From Holophagales bacterium (GTDB lineage: Bacteria; Acidobacteriota; Thermoanaerobaculia; Multivoradales; Multivoraceae), in contig VXZQ01000012.1 of NCBI GenBank assembly GCA_009845425.1, positions 310,001 through 374,000 of the forward strand: a DNA stretch of 64,000 bases, read 5' to 3'. The notes beneath the pieces were generated by a model. It made no database searches and had not been told where the DNA came from. It worked only from the letters and a program-made list of their open reading frames with translations. The translations under genes were made by a program, and so were the position numbers. Below are positions 1-11,100 of the stretch, one piece after another (position 1 is the stretch's first letter; each line of letters opens with the position of its first letter).

Positions 1-359
1 GCTACTACCGGCAGAATGGCCTGTTGCGCACCGAAAACGCGCTGCTCGACGACGACGGCGACGGTTTGGGCAGTCCGGAACCGGCAGGCGTGGAGGCGTC
101 CGAAGCGACCGACGGCCGGCTCGCGAGTCTTCTATACCTGGGGCAGGAGGCAGATCCTGCGGCGCTCACCGCGGAGGCGCGGGAACTGACGGATCGGCGT
201 GCCGGGATTGAGCGGCGAATCGATGAGTTGCGCCTGCAGCGGGAAACGCTGGACGAGGAGGTCTACCTGAGTGAACTCCAGGAGCTAATGGTCGAACTGG
301 CGTTGGTCGATCGCGAGCTGGAGGAGGCGGCCGCGGACGACGGGGAGCCCGAACCATGA
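1..359 (+). CDS. C-terminal end of an unidentified protein (5' truncated by window edge)
   Basis: The reading frame is open from the first complete codon at base 3, so this is the tail of a gene starting upstream; the TTG at 24 need not be its start. The visible end starts YYRQNGLLRTENALLDDDGD, followed by an acidic linker and a charged helical stretch (roughly residues 40-105) rich in Leu, Glu and Arg that looks like a coiled coil. The phrase LLDDDGDGLGS resembles the end of caspase/legumain-like (C13) peptidase domains, but too little is present to assign that. The stop overlaps the next start as ATGA, so it belongs to the operon running to 11814. Confidence 0.6.
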   Translation, partial: YYRQNGLLRTENALLDDDGDGLGSPEPAGVEASEATDGRLASLLYLGQEADPAALTAEARELTDRRAGIERRIDELRLQRETLDEEVYLSELQELMVELALVDRELEEAAADDGEPEP

Positions 360-3121
360 TCCGCCGGCGCTGCCGGACCGGGGCCGCGGCGGGCGCCCTG
401 GCGCTGGCAGTCGCTTGGTCGTTCGGCGTGTGCCCGGCCGGGGCCCAGGACCCGGCATCGTTCGACGAGATCGAGTCGATGCTCCGGACCGGCCGGTACG
501 AGGACGTCATCTCCCGGTTGGAAGCGCCTTCAAGCGCCGGAGAGACGCTGGCGCCGCGCGCACTGAGGTCGTTGGTGGAGGCGTTGATCGCAACCGGACG
601 CTACGACGAAGCCGGCGAGGCGTTCGAGGGCGTCGACGCCGCGGAGGTCGGACTCGGCGTTCTGCGCGGCCGGACAGCGTTGCTCGGCGGTGACCGCGAG
701 GGGGCTCGGCAGGCCTTTGAGTCGGCGCGCCTGGCCCGGGGCGGAGAGGCCCTGGTGGCCTCGTTCGAACTCGCGCGACTGGCCTGGGACGAGGGCGCGA
801 TCGGGCAAGCCACGACGGGCTTCTACGCGATGATCGACGCCTACAACCGGGGCACGGCCGACACGGCCGAAGAACTCGTCGCGGTCGCCCACGCGTGCCA
901 GTTACTGGGGCGGGACGATCCGGAGTTGTTCAAGGACGCGTTGAGGGCATACGACGAGGCCGTGGCCCTCGACCCCTCGTGGCCCGTGCCCCGAATCCGG
1001 CTCGGGGAGCTCTTCCTCGAGAAGTACGACAGCTCCCAGGCCCGGACCTCGATCGCGGACGTGCTGCGGTCGAACCCGCGGCACCCCGAAGCTCTGCTGG
1101 CGATGGCGCGGACGATGGCGTTCGACGGCGATCCGCGGGCGGTCGCGACCCTTGACGCGGCCCTGGACGTGAATCCGAACCTGATCGCGGCCCGGGTGTT
1201 CCGGGCCCGGCTCCGGCTGGCGTCGGAGCGGTTTGGGGAGGCCCGCGAAGAGGTGGAGCAGGCGATCCAGGCCGATCCTGAATCGCTCACAGCCCGGACC
1301 GTGCTTGCGGCGGTCGAGTTCCTCGAGGGGCGGGACGAGAAGTTCGCCAGCGTGCGCGACGGCATTCTGGCCGACAATCCGCGTTACGCCGACCTGTTCA
1401 ACGAACTCGCCGACGCCAGCGTCGAGAACCGGCTCTACCCGCAGGCGCGGGACTTCGCGGCGGAGGCGGTGCGGCTGGACCCGAAGTCCTGGCGCGGCTA
1501 CGGGCTCCTTGGCCAGAACCAGCTTCGACTGGGCGACATCGAAGCGGGGAAGGCCAACCTGGAGAGGGCTTTCTCGGGCGATCCGTACAACGTCTGGATC
1601 AAGAACACGCTCGATCTGGTCGATACCTTCGTGGAGTACCGGACAGTGCAGAGCGAGCACTTCGAGTTCCACATCCATGAGAGCGAGGCCGAGCTGCTGG
1701 CGCCCTACATGGTGGAACTGGCGGAGGAGGCCTGGGCGGTGCTGGTCGAGCGTTACCGGTTCGAGCCCCCAGCCCCGGTCCGGGTCGAGGTCTATCCGTC
1801 GCATGCCGACTTTTCGGTCCGCACCGTCGGGCTCGCCGGACTGGGCGCCCTCGGTGTGTGCTTCGGTCCGGTGCTGGCCCTCGATTCGCCCTCGGCGCGT
1901 CAGGTCGGTCACTTCAACTGGGGCGCCACGCTCTGGCATGAACTTGCCCACACCTTCACCCTCCTTGTCACGGACGCGAAGATCCCGCGCTGGCTGACCG
2001 AAGGTCTCTCGGTGTTCGAGGAGCGTCGGGCGCGTCCGGGGTGGGGCGACGACGTCCAGGTCCCCTTCATCACGTCGTTACGCGACGGGGAGTTGCTGGG
2101 GATCGCCGAGCTCAATGACGGGTTCATGCGGCCGAAGTTCCCCAACCAGATCGGCCTTTCCTACTACCAGGCCTCGCTGATCTGCGACTGGATCGAGGAG
2201 AACTACGGCTTCGACGCGATCCTCGTCATGCTCGCCGGCTACCGGGAAGGCAAGAACACGGAAGAAGTGTTCCAGGAAGCGATGGGGCTGACGCTTTCGA
2301 GCTTCGACGAGCGGTTCTTCGAGCACCTGCGCGAGCGTTTCGGCACCGCCATGGCGGCACTGGGCGACGCTCCCGGGCCGGGCGGCGAGGCGGCGGAGGA
2401 CGAGGACGGATCGGGCGAGGGCGGACCGTCCAGGGCGCCGAGGCGGAACCTGTTCGCGGGCCAGGCCCCCGATCTCTCGGCGCTCGAAGAGGCGGCCAGG
2501 GAGAACCCCGACGACTTCCGGATTCAGATGACCTACGGCAACGCCCTCTTCGCGGAAGAGCGCTACGCCGAGGCGGAAGCTCCTCTGCTGCGGGGCCGCG
2601 ACCTCTTCCCCGAGTTCGTCGGACCCGGCAACGCCTACACGCTGCTGGCCGAGATCTACCGGGAGCTGGAACGGGAAGAGGAGGCGATTGCGGCGCTGGA
2701 GAGTCTGCTCCAGCACAACGAGACGGCATGGGACGAGCATCTGGCGCTGGCCGATCTCCTGGCTGCGGCCGACCGGAGGCGGGAAGAAGCGGCGATCCTG
2801 GAGCGGACGCTCTACATCTCGCCCTTCGACGCCGACGTGCACCGCCGGCTCGCCGAGTTCGCATCCGCCGATGGCCGGTTCGACGTCGCCGTGCGCGAGC
2901 GGGCCGCCCTGATCGTGCTGGACCCGCCCGACCGCGCGGAGGCGCTTTACCAGTTGGCTCTCGCCGAACGGGACGCGGGTCGGACCGGGCAGGCCCGGCG
3001 CACGGTCCTTCGGGCCCTGGAGGTGGCGCCGGGGTACGATCCGGCGCAGGAACTGCTGCTCGACCTGGTCGGGAAGGGACCCGCGAGAGAGGGAAGGCAG
3101 CCGGGAGTAGAGGGGCCGTGA
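356..3121 (+). CDS. Exported TPR-repeat protein with central gluzincin metallopeptidase domain
   Basis: This 921-residue protein has a signal peptide ending near GAQDP (about residue 31). An N-terminal TPR array (about 40-430) is followed by a peptidase_MA-like domain with the zinc motif HELAH at 528-532 and WLTEGLS about 14 residues later, the usual third-ligand Glu context of gluzincins. A Glu/Gly-rich linker near 680-700 leads to a second TPR array to the C terminus. It is probably periplasmic, acting on or scaffolding envelope proteins; the substrate is unknown. Its start overlaps the upstream stop (ATGA) and its stop overlaps the next start (GTGA), so translation is probably coupled. Confidence 0.85.
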   Translation: MIRRRCRTGAAAGALALAVAWSFGVCPAGAQDPASFDEIESMLRTGRYEDVISRLEAPSSAGETLAPRALRSLVEALIATGRYDEAGEAFEGVDAAEVGLGVLRGRTALLGGDREGARQAFESARLARGGEALVASFELARLAWDEGAIGQATTGFYAMIDAYNRGTADTAEELVAVAHACQLLGRDDPELFKDALRAYDEAVALDPSWPVPRIRLGELFLEKYDSSQARTSIADVLRSNPRHPEALLAMARTMAFDGDPRAVATLDAALDVNPNLIAARVFRARLRLASERFGEAREEVEQAIQADPESLTARTVLAAVEFLEGRDEKFASVRDGILADNPRYADLFNELADASVENRLYPQARDFAAEAVRLDPKSWRGYGLLGQNQLRLGDIEAGKANLERAFSGDPYNVWIKNTLDLVDTFVEYRTVQSEHFEFHIHESEAELLAPYMVELAEEAWAVLVERYRFEPPAPVRVEVYPSHADFSVRTVGLAGLGALGVCFGPVLALDSPSARQVGHFNWGATLWHELAHTFTLLVTDAKIPRWLTEGLSVFEERRARPGWGDDVQVPFITSLRDGELLGIAELNDGFMRPKFPNQIGLSYYQASLICDWIEENYGFDAILVMLAGYREGKNTEEVFQEAMGLTLSSFDERFFEHLRERFGTAMAALGDAPGPGGEAAEDEDGSGEGGPSRAPRRNLFAGQAPDLSALEEAARENPDDFRIQMTYGNALFAEERYAEAEAPLLRGRDLFPEFVGPGNAYTLLAEIYRELEREEEAIAALESLLQHNETAWDEHLALADLLAAADRRREEAAILERTLYISPFDADVHRRLAEFASADGRFDVAVRERAALIVLDPPDRAEALYQLALAERDAGRTGQARRTVLRALEVAPGYDPAQELLLDLVGKGPAREGRQPGVEGP

Positions 3122-3936
3122 CCGGAGCGCGCAGCAAACGTCGGACGTTTACCGCCCTGGCGGGCGTTCTGGCGCTCGCCCTGCTGGCGGGCGGCCTGTC
3201 CGCGCGTGATGAGAACTGGCGCCCTGCCGCGCCCAGGGTGGAAACCCCGTCGTTCCCCTACTCGGGCGGCTTCACCTTCGTGCGGATCCGCTTCGAGCCG
3301 ACGATCTGGGGCGGCGGCCCCTTCATGTGGGGCCTCGATCTGAAATGGAACCACGACTACCCGATCGCCGAAGAGAACTTCATGCGCATCGTCGACGAGA
3401 TCACCGACGTCGAAGTGCAGACGGGAGGCGGCAACGTCCTCGAGTTGACCGATCCCCGGTTGTTCGAGCATCCTTGGGCCTATCTCTGCGAGCCGGGCTT
3501 CTGGAACCCGACGGAGGAGGAGCTCGAGAACCTCCGCTCCTACCTGTTCAAGGGTGGCTTCCTGGTCTTCGACGATTTCTTCGACGTGCGCGGGTATCCC
3601 GTGCAGTGGGAGAACTTCGAGCGGCAGATGGGGCGGCTCCTGCCCGGCTACGAACTCGTGCCGCTCACGGTCGAGCACCCCGTCTTCCGCTCCTTCTTCG
3701 TGCTCGAGGACATCAACTTCGACATCGACGACGCCCGCTTCTATCCGGTGCGGGGCCGGATCTACGGCGTCTTCGAGGACAACGATCCGAGCCGGCGGCT
3801 GATGGCCGTCGCCAACTACAACATGGACATCGGCGATTTCTGGGAGTGGTCGGAGACCACCTTCTACCCGGTGGACGTGACCCAGAAGGGCTTCAAGCTC
3901 GGGGTCAACTACCTGATCTACGGGATGACCCACTGA
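3118..3936 (+). CDS. DUF4159 domain protein, exported or membrane-anchored
   Basis: The protein has 272 residues. I chose the GTG at 3118 because it overlaps the previous stop as GTGA and places a basic, hydrophobic N-terminal segment (about residues 7-28) as a signal or anchor. The rest matches DUF4159: FPYSGGFTFVRIRFE near the start, then FKGGFLVFDDFFD, and a C-terminal FKLGVNYLIYGMTH. DUF4159 has a glutamine-amidotransferase-like fold with no proven activity and is often found beside MoxR, DUF58 and BatA genes, as here. The role is unknown beyond that association. Confidence 0.85.
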   Translation: MTGARSKRRTFTALAGVLALALLAGGLSARDENWRPAAPRVETPSFPYSGGFTFVRIRFEPTIWGGGPFMWGLDLKWNHDYPIAEENFMRIVDEITDVEVQTGGGNVLELTDPRLFEHPWAYLCEPGFWNPTEEELENLRSYLFKGGFLVFDDFFDVRGYPVQWENFERQMGRLLPGYELVPLTVEHPVFRSFFVLEDINFDIDDARFYPVRGRIYGVFEDNDPSRRLMAVANYNMDIGDFWEWSETTFYPVDVTQKGFKLGVNYLIYGMTH

Positions 3937-3984
3937 GCCGTTCTCGAACGGACGCGGCACCGATCCCCAAGGATGGAGAACTCG

Positions 3985-5055
<1,071 letters not shown>

Positions 5056-5071
5056 CGGGCAAGGCCGGGCG

Positions 5072-5965
5072 ATGAAGTACGGCAGGTTCGTCGACACCGG
5101 GACGCTCGCCCGCATCAGCAGTCTCGACCTGCTCGCGAGGACCGTCGTCGAGGGCTTCGTCAGCGGCCTGCACCGGTCGCCGTTTCTCGGCCGCTCGATG
5201 GACTTCGCGGAGTACCGGGCCTACCAGCCCGGCGACGACATACGGCGCGTCGACTGGAAGCTCTTCTGCCGCACGGACCGCTTCTATGTGAAGGAGTTCG
5301 AAGCGGATACGAACACGAACCTGACGATTGCGCTCGACCTCTCCCGCTCGATGGATTTCGGCACGGGCGTTCTGACCAAGCTCGACTACGGCCGCTACCT
5401 TGCCGCCTGCCTGGGCTACTTCGCCTCCAAGCAGAAAGATCGCATAGGCCTGGTCACCTTCGACAGCGGGATCGTCGACTACGTGCCGCCGGCGGCCAAG
5501 CACCTTCAGGTCGTGCTCCACACGATCGACCGGATCGAACCGGGTGGTGGCGGCAGCCTGCGCGAACCGCTGCTCGAGGTGGTCGACGCGGTGCGGCGCC
5601 GGAGCATGGTCGTCCTGATCTCGGACTTCTACGAGGAACCCGAGACGGTGATCCGGACCGCGGCCGGCTTCCGGCACAAGGGAAACGACGTGATTCTCTT
5701 CCATCTCCTGGACCCGGCGGAGCTTCGGTTCGACTTCGACGGAGAGCTGGACCTCAGGGACCTGGAGACCGGGGCGCGCGAAGCGGTGATGCCGGATGTG
5801 CTGCGGGACCAGTACCTCGAACTGATCCGGGAACACACGCGAACACTGGACCGGTCCCTGGTCGAGGCGGGCATCGACTATACGCTGGTCGACATCTCCC
5901 AGCCTCTGGACGCGGCGCTCTACAGCTACCTGTCCGCCCGGCTGTACGCGATGAAGGCCAGGTAA
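5072..5965 (+). CDS. DUF58 domain protein (VWA-like MoxR partner)
   Basis: The 297-residue protein carries the DUF58 signature FAEYRAYQPGDDIRRVDWKL near residue 47 and a following VWA-like domain with a MIDAS-type DLSRSMD near residue 89. No membrane segment is evident, so it is probably cytoplasmic or peripheral. It lies 16 bp after the MoxR gene and 7 bp before the BatA-like gene. In established MoxR modules, DUF58 and VWA proteins are clients or partners of the ATPase. The C terminus is complete and ends in a basic stretch. Confidence 0.92.
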   Translation: MKYGRFVDTGTLARISSLDLLARTVVEGFVSGLHRSPFLGRSMDFAEYRAYQPGDDIRRVDWKLFCRTDRFYVKEFEADTNTNLTIALDLSRSMDFGTGVLTKLDYGRYLAACLGYFASKQKDRIGLVTFDSGIVDYVPPAAKHLQVVLHTIDRIEPGGGGSLREPLLEVVDAVRRRSMVVLISDFYEEPETVIRTAAGFRHKGNDVILFHLLDPAELRFDFDGELDLRDLETGAREAVMPDVLRDQYLELIREHTRTLDRSLVEAGIDYTLVDISQPLDAALYSYLSARLYAMKAR

Positions 5966-5972
5966 GGCCGCC

Positions 5973-8138
5973 GTGGGTCTGCTGGCGCCCCTCTTCCTGC
6001 TCGGCCTCGCGGCCATTGCGGTGCCGGTACTCATCCACCTGCGTCTGCGGCACAGAACCCGCGTCGTCCGGTTCCCGTCGCTGATGTTCATCTCCAGGGC
6101 GCCCTACCGTTCGATGCGCCGGCGGCGGCTGCGAGACGTGCTGCTGCTCCTGATGCGCTGCCTCGCGGTCGCGTTGCTTGCCCTGGCGTTTGCCCGGCCG
6201 CTCTGGCAGGGCGACGCGGCCGCCGGCGCGGCCTCCACCAGCCGGCTGGTGGTCGTCCTGCTGGACAACTCGTTCAGCATGGGCTTCGGCGATCGCTGGC
6301 AGCGGGCGGCCGTGGCGGCCGAGTCGGCCTTCGGCGAGCTCGGCGCCGCTGATCGAGGCGCCCTGGTCGTCTACTCGGACGAGGCGGAACTCCAGAGCGC
6401 GCCGACTTCGGACGGAGCGCTGCTGGCCGCGATGGCTCGCGACGTGGAGGTCGCGCCGCGGTCCACCTCGCTTCTACCGGCGATTCAGATGGCCCGTGGA
6501 GTGCTGGCCGAGGCCGGGGAACTGGGACAGCGCGAACTCCTCATCGTGAGCGACTTCCAGCGTTCGTCCTGGACAGCGGAGAACGTCGCGGCGCTGCCGG
6601 CCGGCGTGGATCTGCGGCTCGTCGACGTCGGTGAGGAGGACGAAGAGGTGGGCAACGCTGCCCTCACCGACGTCGCCTTCGACCATTCGCGCAGCGGCGA
6701 CCGCGAACAGGTTGGGATCGCGGCCCGCGTGAGCTACCTGGTCGCCCGCGAGTCGTCGGCCGCCCCGACCGGAACGCCGTTGCGGGCGGAAGTCGACCTG
6801 CTGCTGGATCGCGAGGTGGTCCAGACCAGGGCGGTCGAACTCGGCGTCGACTCGTCGACGATGGTCAACTTCGCGCCCGAGGTGCTCGAACGGCAGCGCA
6901 CCACGCGCGGCACGGTGCGTCTGCGAGATGATTCCCTCGCCGCCGACAACGAGTTCCGCTTCGTGTTGTCGCCTGCGCACGAGGTCGGCGTGCTCGTGAT
7001 CGAGCCGGACGGCGACCGTCGGCGTGGCAGGTATCTCGAAGAAGCCCTGGCGCTCGGCCGCCGGCCGTTCTACCGGGTGAGCCGGGTGCAGGCGTCCGGC
7101 TTCCAGCGCTCGATGCTCGACGGCAAGTCGGTCGTCGTTCTCAACGACGCGGCCCAGCAACTATCGACCTCGGCGGGCGAAGCGGTCGCCGGCTTCGTGC
7201 GCGACGGCGGTGGCTTGCTGCTCTCGGTCGAGCGCGGCCTGACCTCCACCGCCGGGTTGTTGAGGGAGTTTGGCGTGACCAGCGAACGGCAGGCGGACCG
7301 GCTGTCCGGCAGCGCCGGCTCCCTGGCCTGGTTCGACACCGGCCATCCGGTGTTCGACGTGTTCGCCACGGCCAGGAGCGGCGACTTCTCTTCAGCGTCC
7401 TTCTTCCGCTATCACCGGCTCGTGCCTCCTGAAGGCTCGGCTGTGATCGCGCGGTTCGACGACGGCGCGCCGGCGTTGCTCGATCTGCTGCCGGGGGCGA
7501 CCGAGGACGGCGGAGCGCCGGAAGCTGCTTCCGGCCGCGTCCTGGTGCTGCCGACTTCGTTTGACACCTTCTGGAACACGCTGCCGCTTCAGGCGGTCTT
7601 CCTCCCCTTCGTCCATCGCTCGGTGGAGTACCTGGCGGGCTATTCGCTGCCTCGCTCCTGGTATCGAGTGGGCGAGGTCGCCCAGGTGGAACTGCCGGGC
7701 GGGCCGCCGGGAAGCGGGGGAGACGGCTACGTCTCGGTCGCGCCGTCGGGCCGCGAGAACCGCATCGATGCGGACGGCGGAGGTCTGCTGCTGGACGTGG
7801 AGGAGCCCGGCTTCTACGAGTTCCGGGAGGTGCGGGCCGACGTCTCCACCGAGCCCTTGACCCTGGCGAGCAATGTGCCCGTCGTGGAGTCCGACCTCGG
7901 CCGACTCGATCTGGACGAGTTCATGTCCCGCATTCGACCGAGGGAGGAGGAGGACGGTCCGGCGGTGGAGGCGGCGGCCCAGACTCCGGAAGAACGCGAG
8001 CGGCGCCAGCGACTCTGGTGGTTCCTGATTGCTGCCGCCGCCGTGGTCCTGGCTGCCGAGACCCTGTTCGGCAACCGGCGTCGCGCTGCCGCGGCGCCGG
8101 TCGTGACAGCATGGAGCCCCACCGGCGAGCAGAGCTGA
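5973..8138 (+). CDS. BatA-like membrane protein with von Willebrand factor A domain
   Basis: The GTG start gives 721 residues. The N terminus is the BatA domain: a hydrophobic helix, IHLRLRHRTRVVRFPSL, then a second membrane helix near residues 52-70. The VWA domain follows with a MIDAS DNSFSMG at about 98. The middle section is a large extracytoplasmic region with a glutamine-amidotransferase-like look, and one C-terminal membrane helix (about 690-708) precedes a short Ala-rich tail. This is the usual architecture of aerotolerance-type membrane VWA proteins next to MoxR and DUF58 genes. It probably acts with the 1220-residue protein 13 bp downstream. Confidence 0.87.
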   Translation: MGLLAPLFLLGLAAIAVPVLIHLRLRHRTRVVRFPSLMFISRAPYRSMRRRRLRDVLLLLMRCLAVALLALAFARPLWQGDAAAGAASTSRLVVVLLDNSFSMGFGDRWQRAAVAAESAFGELGAADRGALVVYSDEAELQSAPTSDGALLAAMARDVEVAPRSTSLLPAIQMARGVLAEAGELGQRELLIVSDFQRSSWTAENVAALPAGVDLRLVDVGEEDEEVGNAALTDVAFDHSRSGDREQVGIAARVSYLVARESSAAPTGTPLRAEVDLLLDREVVQTRAVELGVDSSTMVNFAPEVLERQRTTRGTVRLRDDSLAADNEFRFVLSPAHEVGVLVIEPDGDRRRGRYLEEALALGRRPFYRVSRVQASGFQRSMLDGKSVVVLNDAAQQLSTSAGEAVAGFVRDGGGLLLSVERGLTSTAGLLREFGVTSERQADRLSGSAGSLAWFDTGHPVFDVFATARSGDFSSASFFRYHRLVPPEGSAVIARFDDGAPALLDLLPGATEDGGAPEAASGRVLVLPTSFDTFWNTLPLQAVFLPFVHRSVEYLAGYSLPRSWYRVGEVAQVELPGGPPGSGGDGYVSVAPSGRENRIDADGGGLLLDVEEPGFYEFREVRADVSTEPLTLASNVPVVESDLGRLDLDEFMSRIRPREEEDGPAVEAAAQTPEERERRQRLWWFLIAAAAVVLAAETLFGNRRRAAAAPVVTAWSPTGEQS

Positions 8139-8151
8139 CTGAGGAGACCCG

Positions 8152-11100
8152 ATGGCTTCCGGTTTCGATCCGATCTACGACCCGACCTACGGCGAACTGA
8201 TGAGCGTGATCCGTCGCGTTCGCCTGCGCTGGCGGATGAAGGTGGCGTTGCGCGGGCTGGTCACGCTGATCGTGACCGGTTTCGCTGCGTTCGCCGTCTC
8301 GGTCTGGGGCATGGACTACTTCCTCTACAGCGATCGCGCCGTCGACGTGTTTCGCTGGCTCGCCTACCTGACCCTGATCGCTCTCGGGGTTCGGCTGCTC
8401 GCGGTTCCTCTTTCCCGACGAGTGTCCAAGCGCCAGGTGGCGCTCTATGTGGAGGAGCACGAGCCGACGCTCAAGGCCTCCGTGCTGAGCGCGGTGGAAC
8501 TGGGTCCCGTGCGGCAGGGTTCGCCCGTGGACGCGGAGCGGGTGTCGCCGGAACTCCAGCGTCGGGTTCTGGAAGACGCGATCGAACGCTGTGAGCAGAG
8601 CGGTTTCGCGACGCGGATCGAGCGCGGCGCCCTGCAGCGTTTCTCGGCGGCCCTGGCCGGCGTGGCCAGCGCCGGCATGGTGGCCGTGCTGCTCAGCCCG
8701 GCCTTCCTCCAGCACGGCGCGATGCTGTTGTTCACGCCCTGGCGGGCGGCCGCCGCCGACAACCCGTACCGCCTGGTCGTGGCGCCGGGCAACGTCACGG
8801 TGGCGCGCGGCTCCGACCAGTTGATCAGCGCGGCCGTGTTGGGCTTCGACCCGGACCGTGTCGAAGTCGGTCTGAGGCCGCTTGACGCCGCCGGCAACCC
8901 GGACGGGGAGTGGCAGCAATGGCCAATGAACCGCGTCGGCGACGGGTTCGAGCTCGCGGAACCTGGAGAGGACGGGGACCTGATGATCGGCGGCGAACCC
9001 GCCACTCACGACTTCATCGCCCTGAACCTGCGCGCCGACACGGACTACTACGTCGACGCCTCCGGCGTGCGCTCGCCGATCTACCGCATCCGGGTCAAGG
9101 ACCTGCCCTACGTCGACCGGATCGATCTCCTGTACCGCTTCCCCGGCTACAGCGGCCTCTCGGACCAGACGGTCGAGGACGGCGGCGACATCGCGGTTCT
9201 CAAGGGTACGCAGGTGCGGTTCAGCATTCTGCCGATCTTCGAGGTCGACGCCGGGCGGCTGTTGGTCGAAGGCGACGAACCCAGGGACCTGAACGTCGAA
9301 GGCGAGCGGCTGGTCGCGGCGTACACGGTGGACGAGAGCACCTACTACCGGATCGAGCTGATGGACGACGAGGGCAGGTGGCACCGTGCGTCGGCCGAGT
9401 ACATGGTCACGGCTCTCGAGGATCAGCCCACCATCGTGCGTTTCCTGGCGCCCGGCCGCGACGTCAAGGTGTCGATGATCGACGAGGTGTTCGCCGAAGT
9501 CGAGGCGGAGGACGATTACGGCGTGCGCCGCCTCAACATCCGCTACGCGGTCAACGGCGGCGAGGAGACGGAGGTTTCCCTGTTCGACAGCGCGTCGTCC
9601 TCGATGAAGAAAGTGAGCGCGGGACACACGCTCTTCCTCGAGGAGATGGACCTCCAGGTCGGCGACTCCATCTCCTACTTCGCCGAGGCCTGGGACCGCA
9701 GCCACGCCGAGCCGACGATCAGCGACATCTACTTCCTGGAGATCCGCCCCTTCGACCGGAACTACCGCCAGGCCGAGCAGGGCGGTGGAGGCGGCATGGG
9801 CGGCGCGGGCGGCCTGGATCAGACCCTCTCGGTGCAGCAGAAGATGATCATCTCGGCGACGTTCCGTTTGGTGCGCGACGAGGACGAATACACGGTCCGC
9901 GAGTTGTCCGAGAACCTGAAAACGGTCTCCCTGATGCAGGGACGGCTGCGCGAACAGGTGGGATCGCTGGTGACGCGGATGGGCAACCGGGGCCAGCAAC
10001 TGCTCCAGGACGACGACTTCTCGAAGATCATTCGGTTCCTCGAACAGGCCGGCGTCGAGATGGCGGCGGCGCAGACGGAACTCGAGGCGGAGCGGGCCGA
10101 AGAGGCGATGACCGAGGAGAAGAAGGCCCTGGCCTCGCTGCAGCGGGCGGAATCCGTGTTCCGCGAGATGCGCGTCTCGTTCGATCAGAGCGGCGGCGGA
10201 GGGGGCGGCAACCAGCAATTGTCCGAGGACCTCGCCGATCTGTTCGAGCTGGAACTGGACAAGCTGCGCAACCAGTACGAGACGGTCCAACGCGGCGCCG
10301 CCGAGCAGGCGCAGGCGGAAGTCGACGAACTCATGCAGAAGCTGCGCGAGCTGGCGCGGCGCCAGCAGCGCGAGAACGAACGCCAGAACCGGTTGCGGAG
10401 CCGCTCCCAGCAGGGCGGCGGTGGCGGCGGCAGACAGCAGGACCTCATCGAGGAAACGGAGGAGTTGGCGCGGCGCCTGGAGCGGCTGGCGCGCGAGCAG
10501 CAGCGTCCGGAACTGCGGGAGACGACGCAGGCGCTACGCCAGGCAGCGGAACAGATGAGGCGTTCCCAGGCCGGCTCGTCCAGGTCGCCGTCGAATGCCG
10601 GCGCGGAAGGGATCGCGGCTCTCGACAGGCTGCGTGAAGCCCGGCGGCTGCTGGACCGCAACCAGCGGCAGCAACTCGGCCGGGACATGGAGGAACTGCA
10701 GGAGCGCGCCGGCCGCGTGTCCGAGATGCAGAGCCGGATCGAGGAGCAGGTAGGTGAACTGGCCGGTCGGGAAGGCGAGGACGGCCAGCGGCGAAGCGAC
10801 CTCTCGGCGCGGGAGCGTTCCGAGCTCATCGAGCGGATCATGGAGCGCAAGGACCGACTGACCGACGAGGTGGCGGGCCTGGAGGCGCAGCTCAACCGGA
10901 TGAGCCAGGGCGCCCGCAACGATCAGCCGGAAACGGCGCGGAAGCTGCGCGAGTCGGCGACGATCATCCGCGACGAGCAGCTGAAGGAGAAGATCCGTTA
11001 CTCCAAGGGTGTGCTGGCTGGCCGGGACCCGGAGTTCGCCCGGTTGTTCGAGAACCAGATCCGGCAGGACATCGACGACGTGACGGAGCGGATCGCCGAG

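Noticed and set aside
7921..10290. 789-codon open frame on the minus strand
   Set aside because: It lies opposite the VWA and DUF4175 genes, has no family motif, and its composition is that of a GC shadow.
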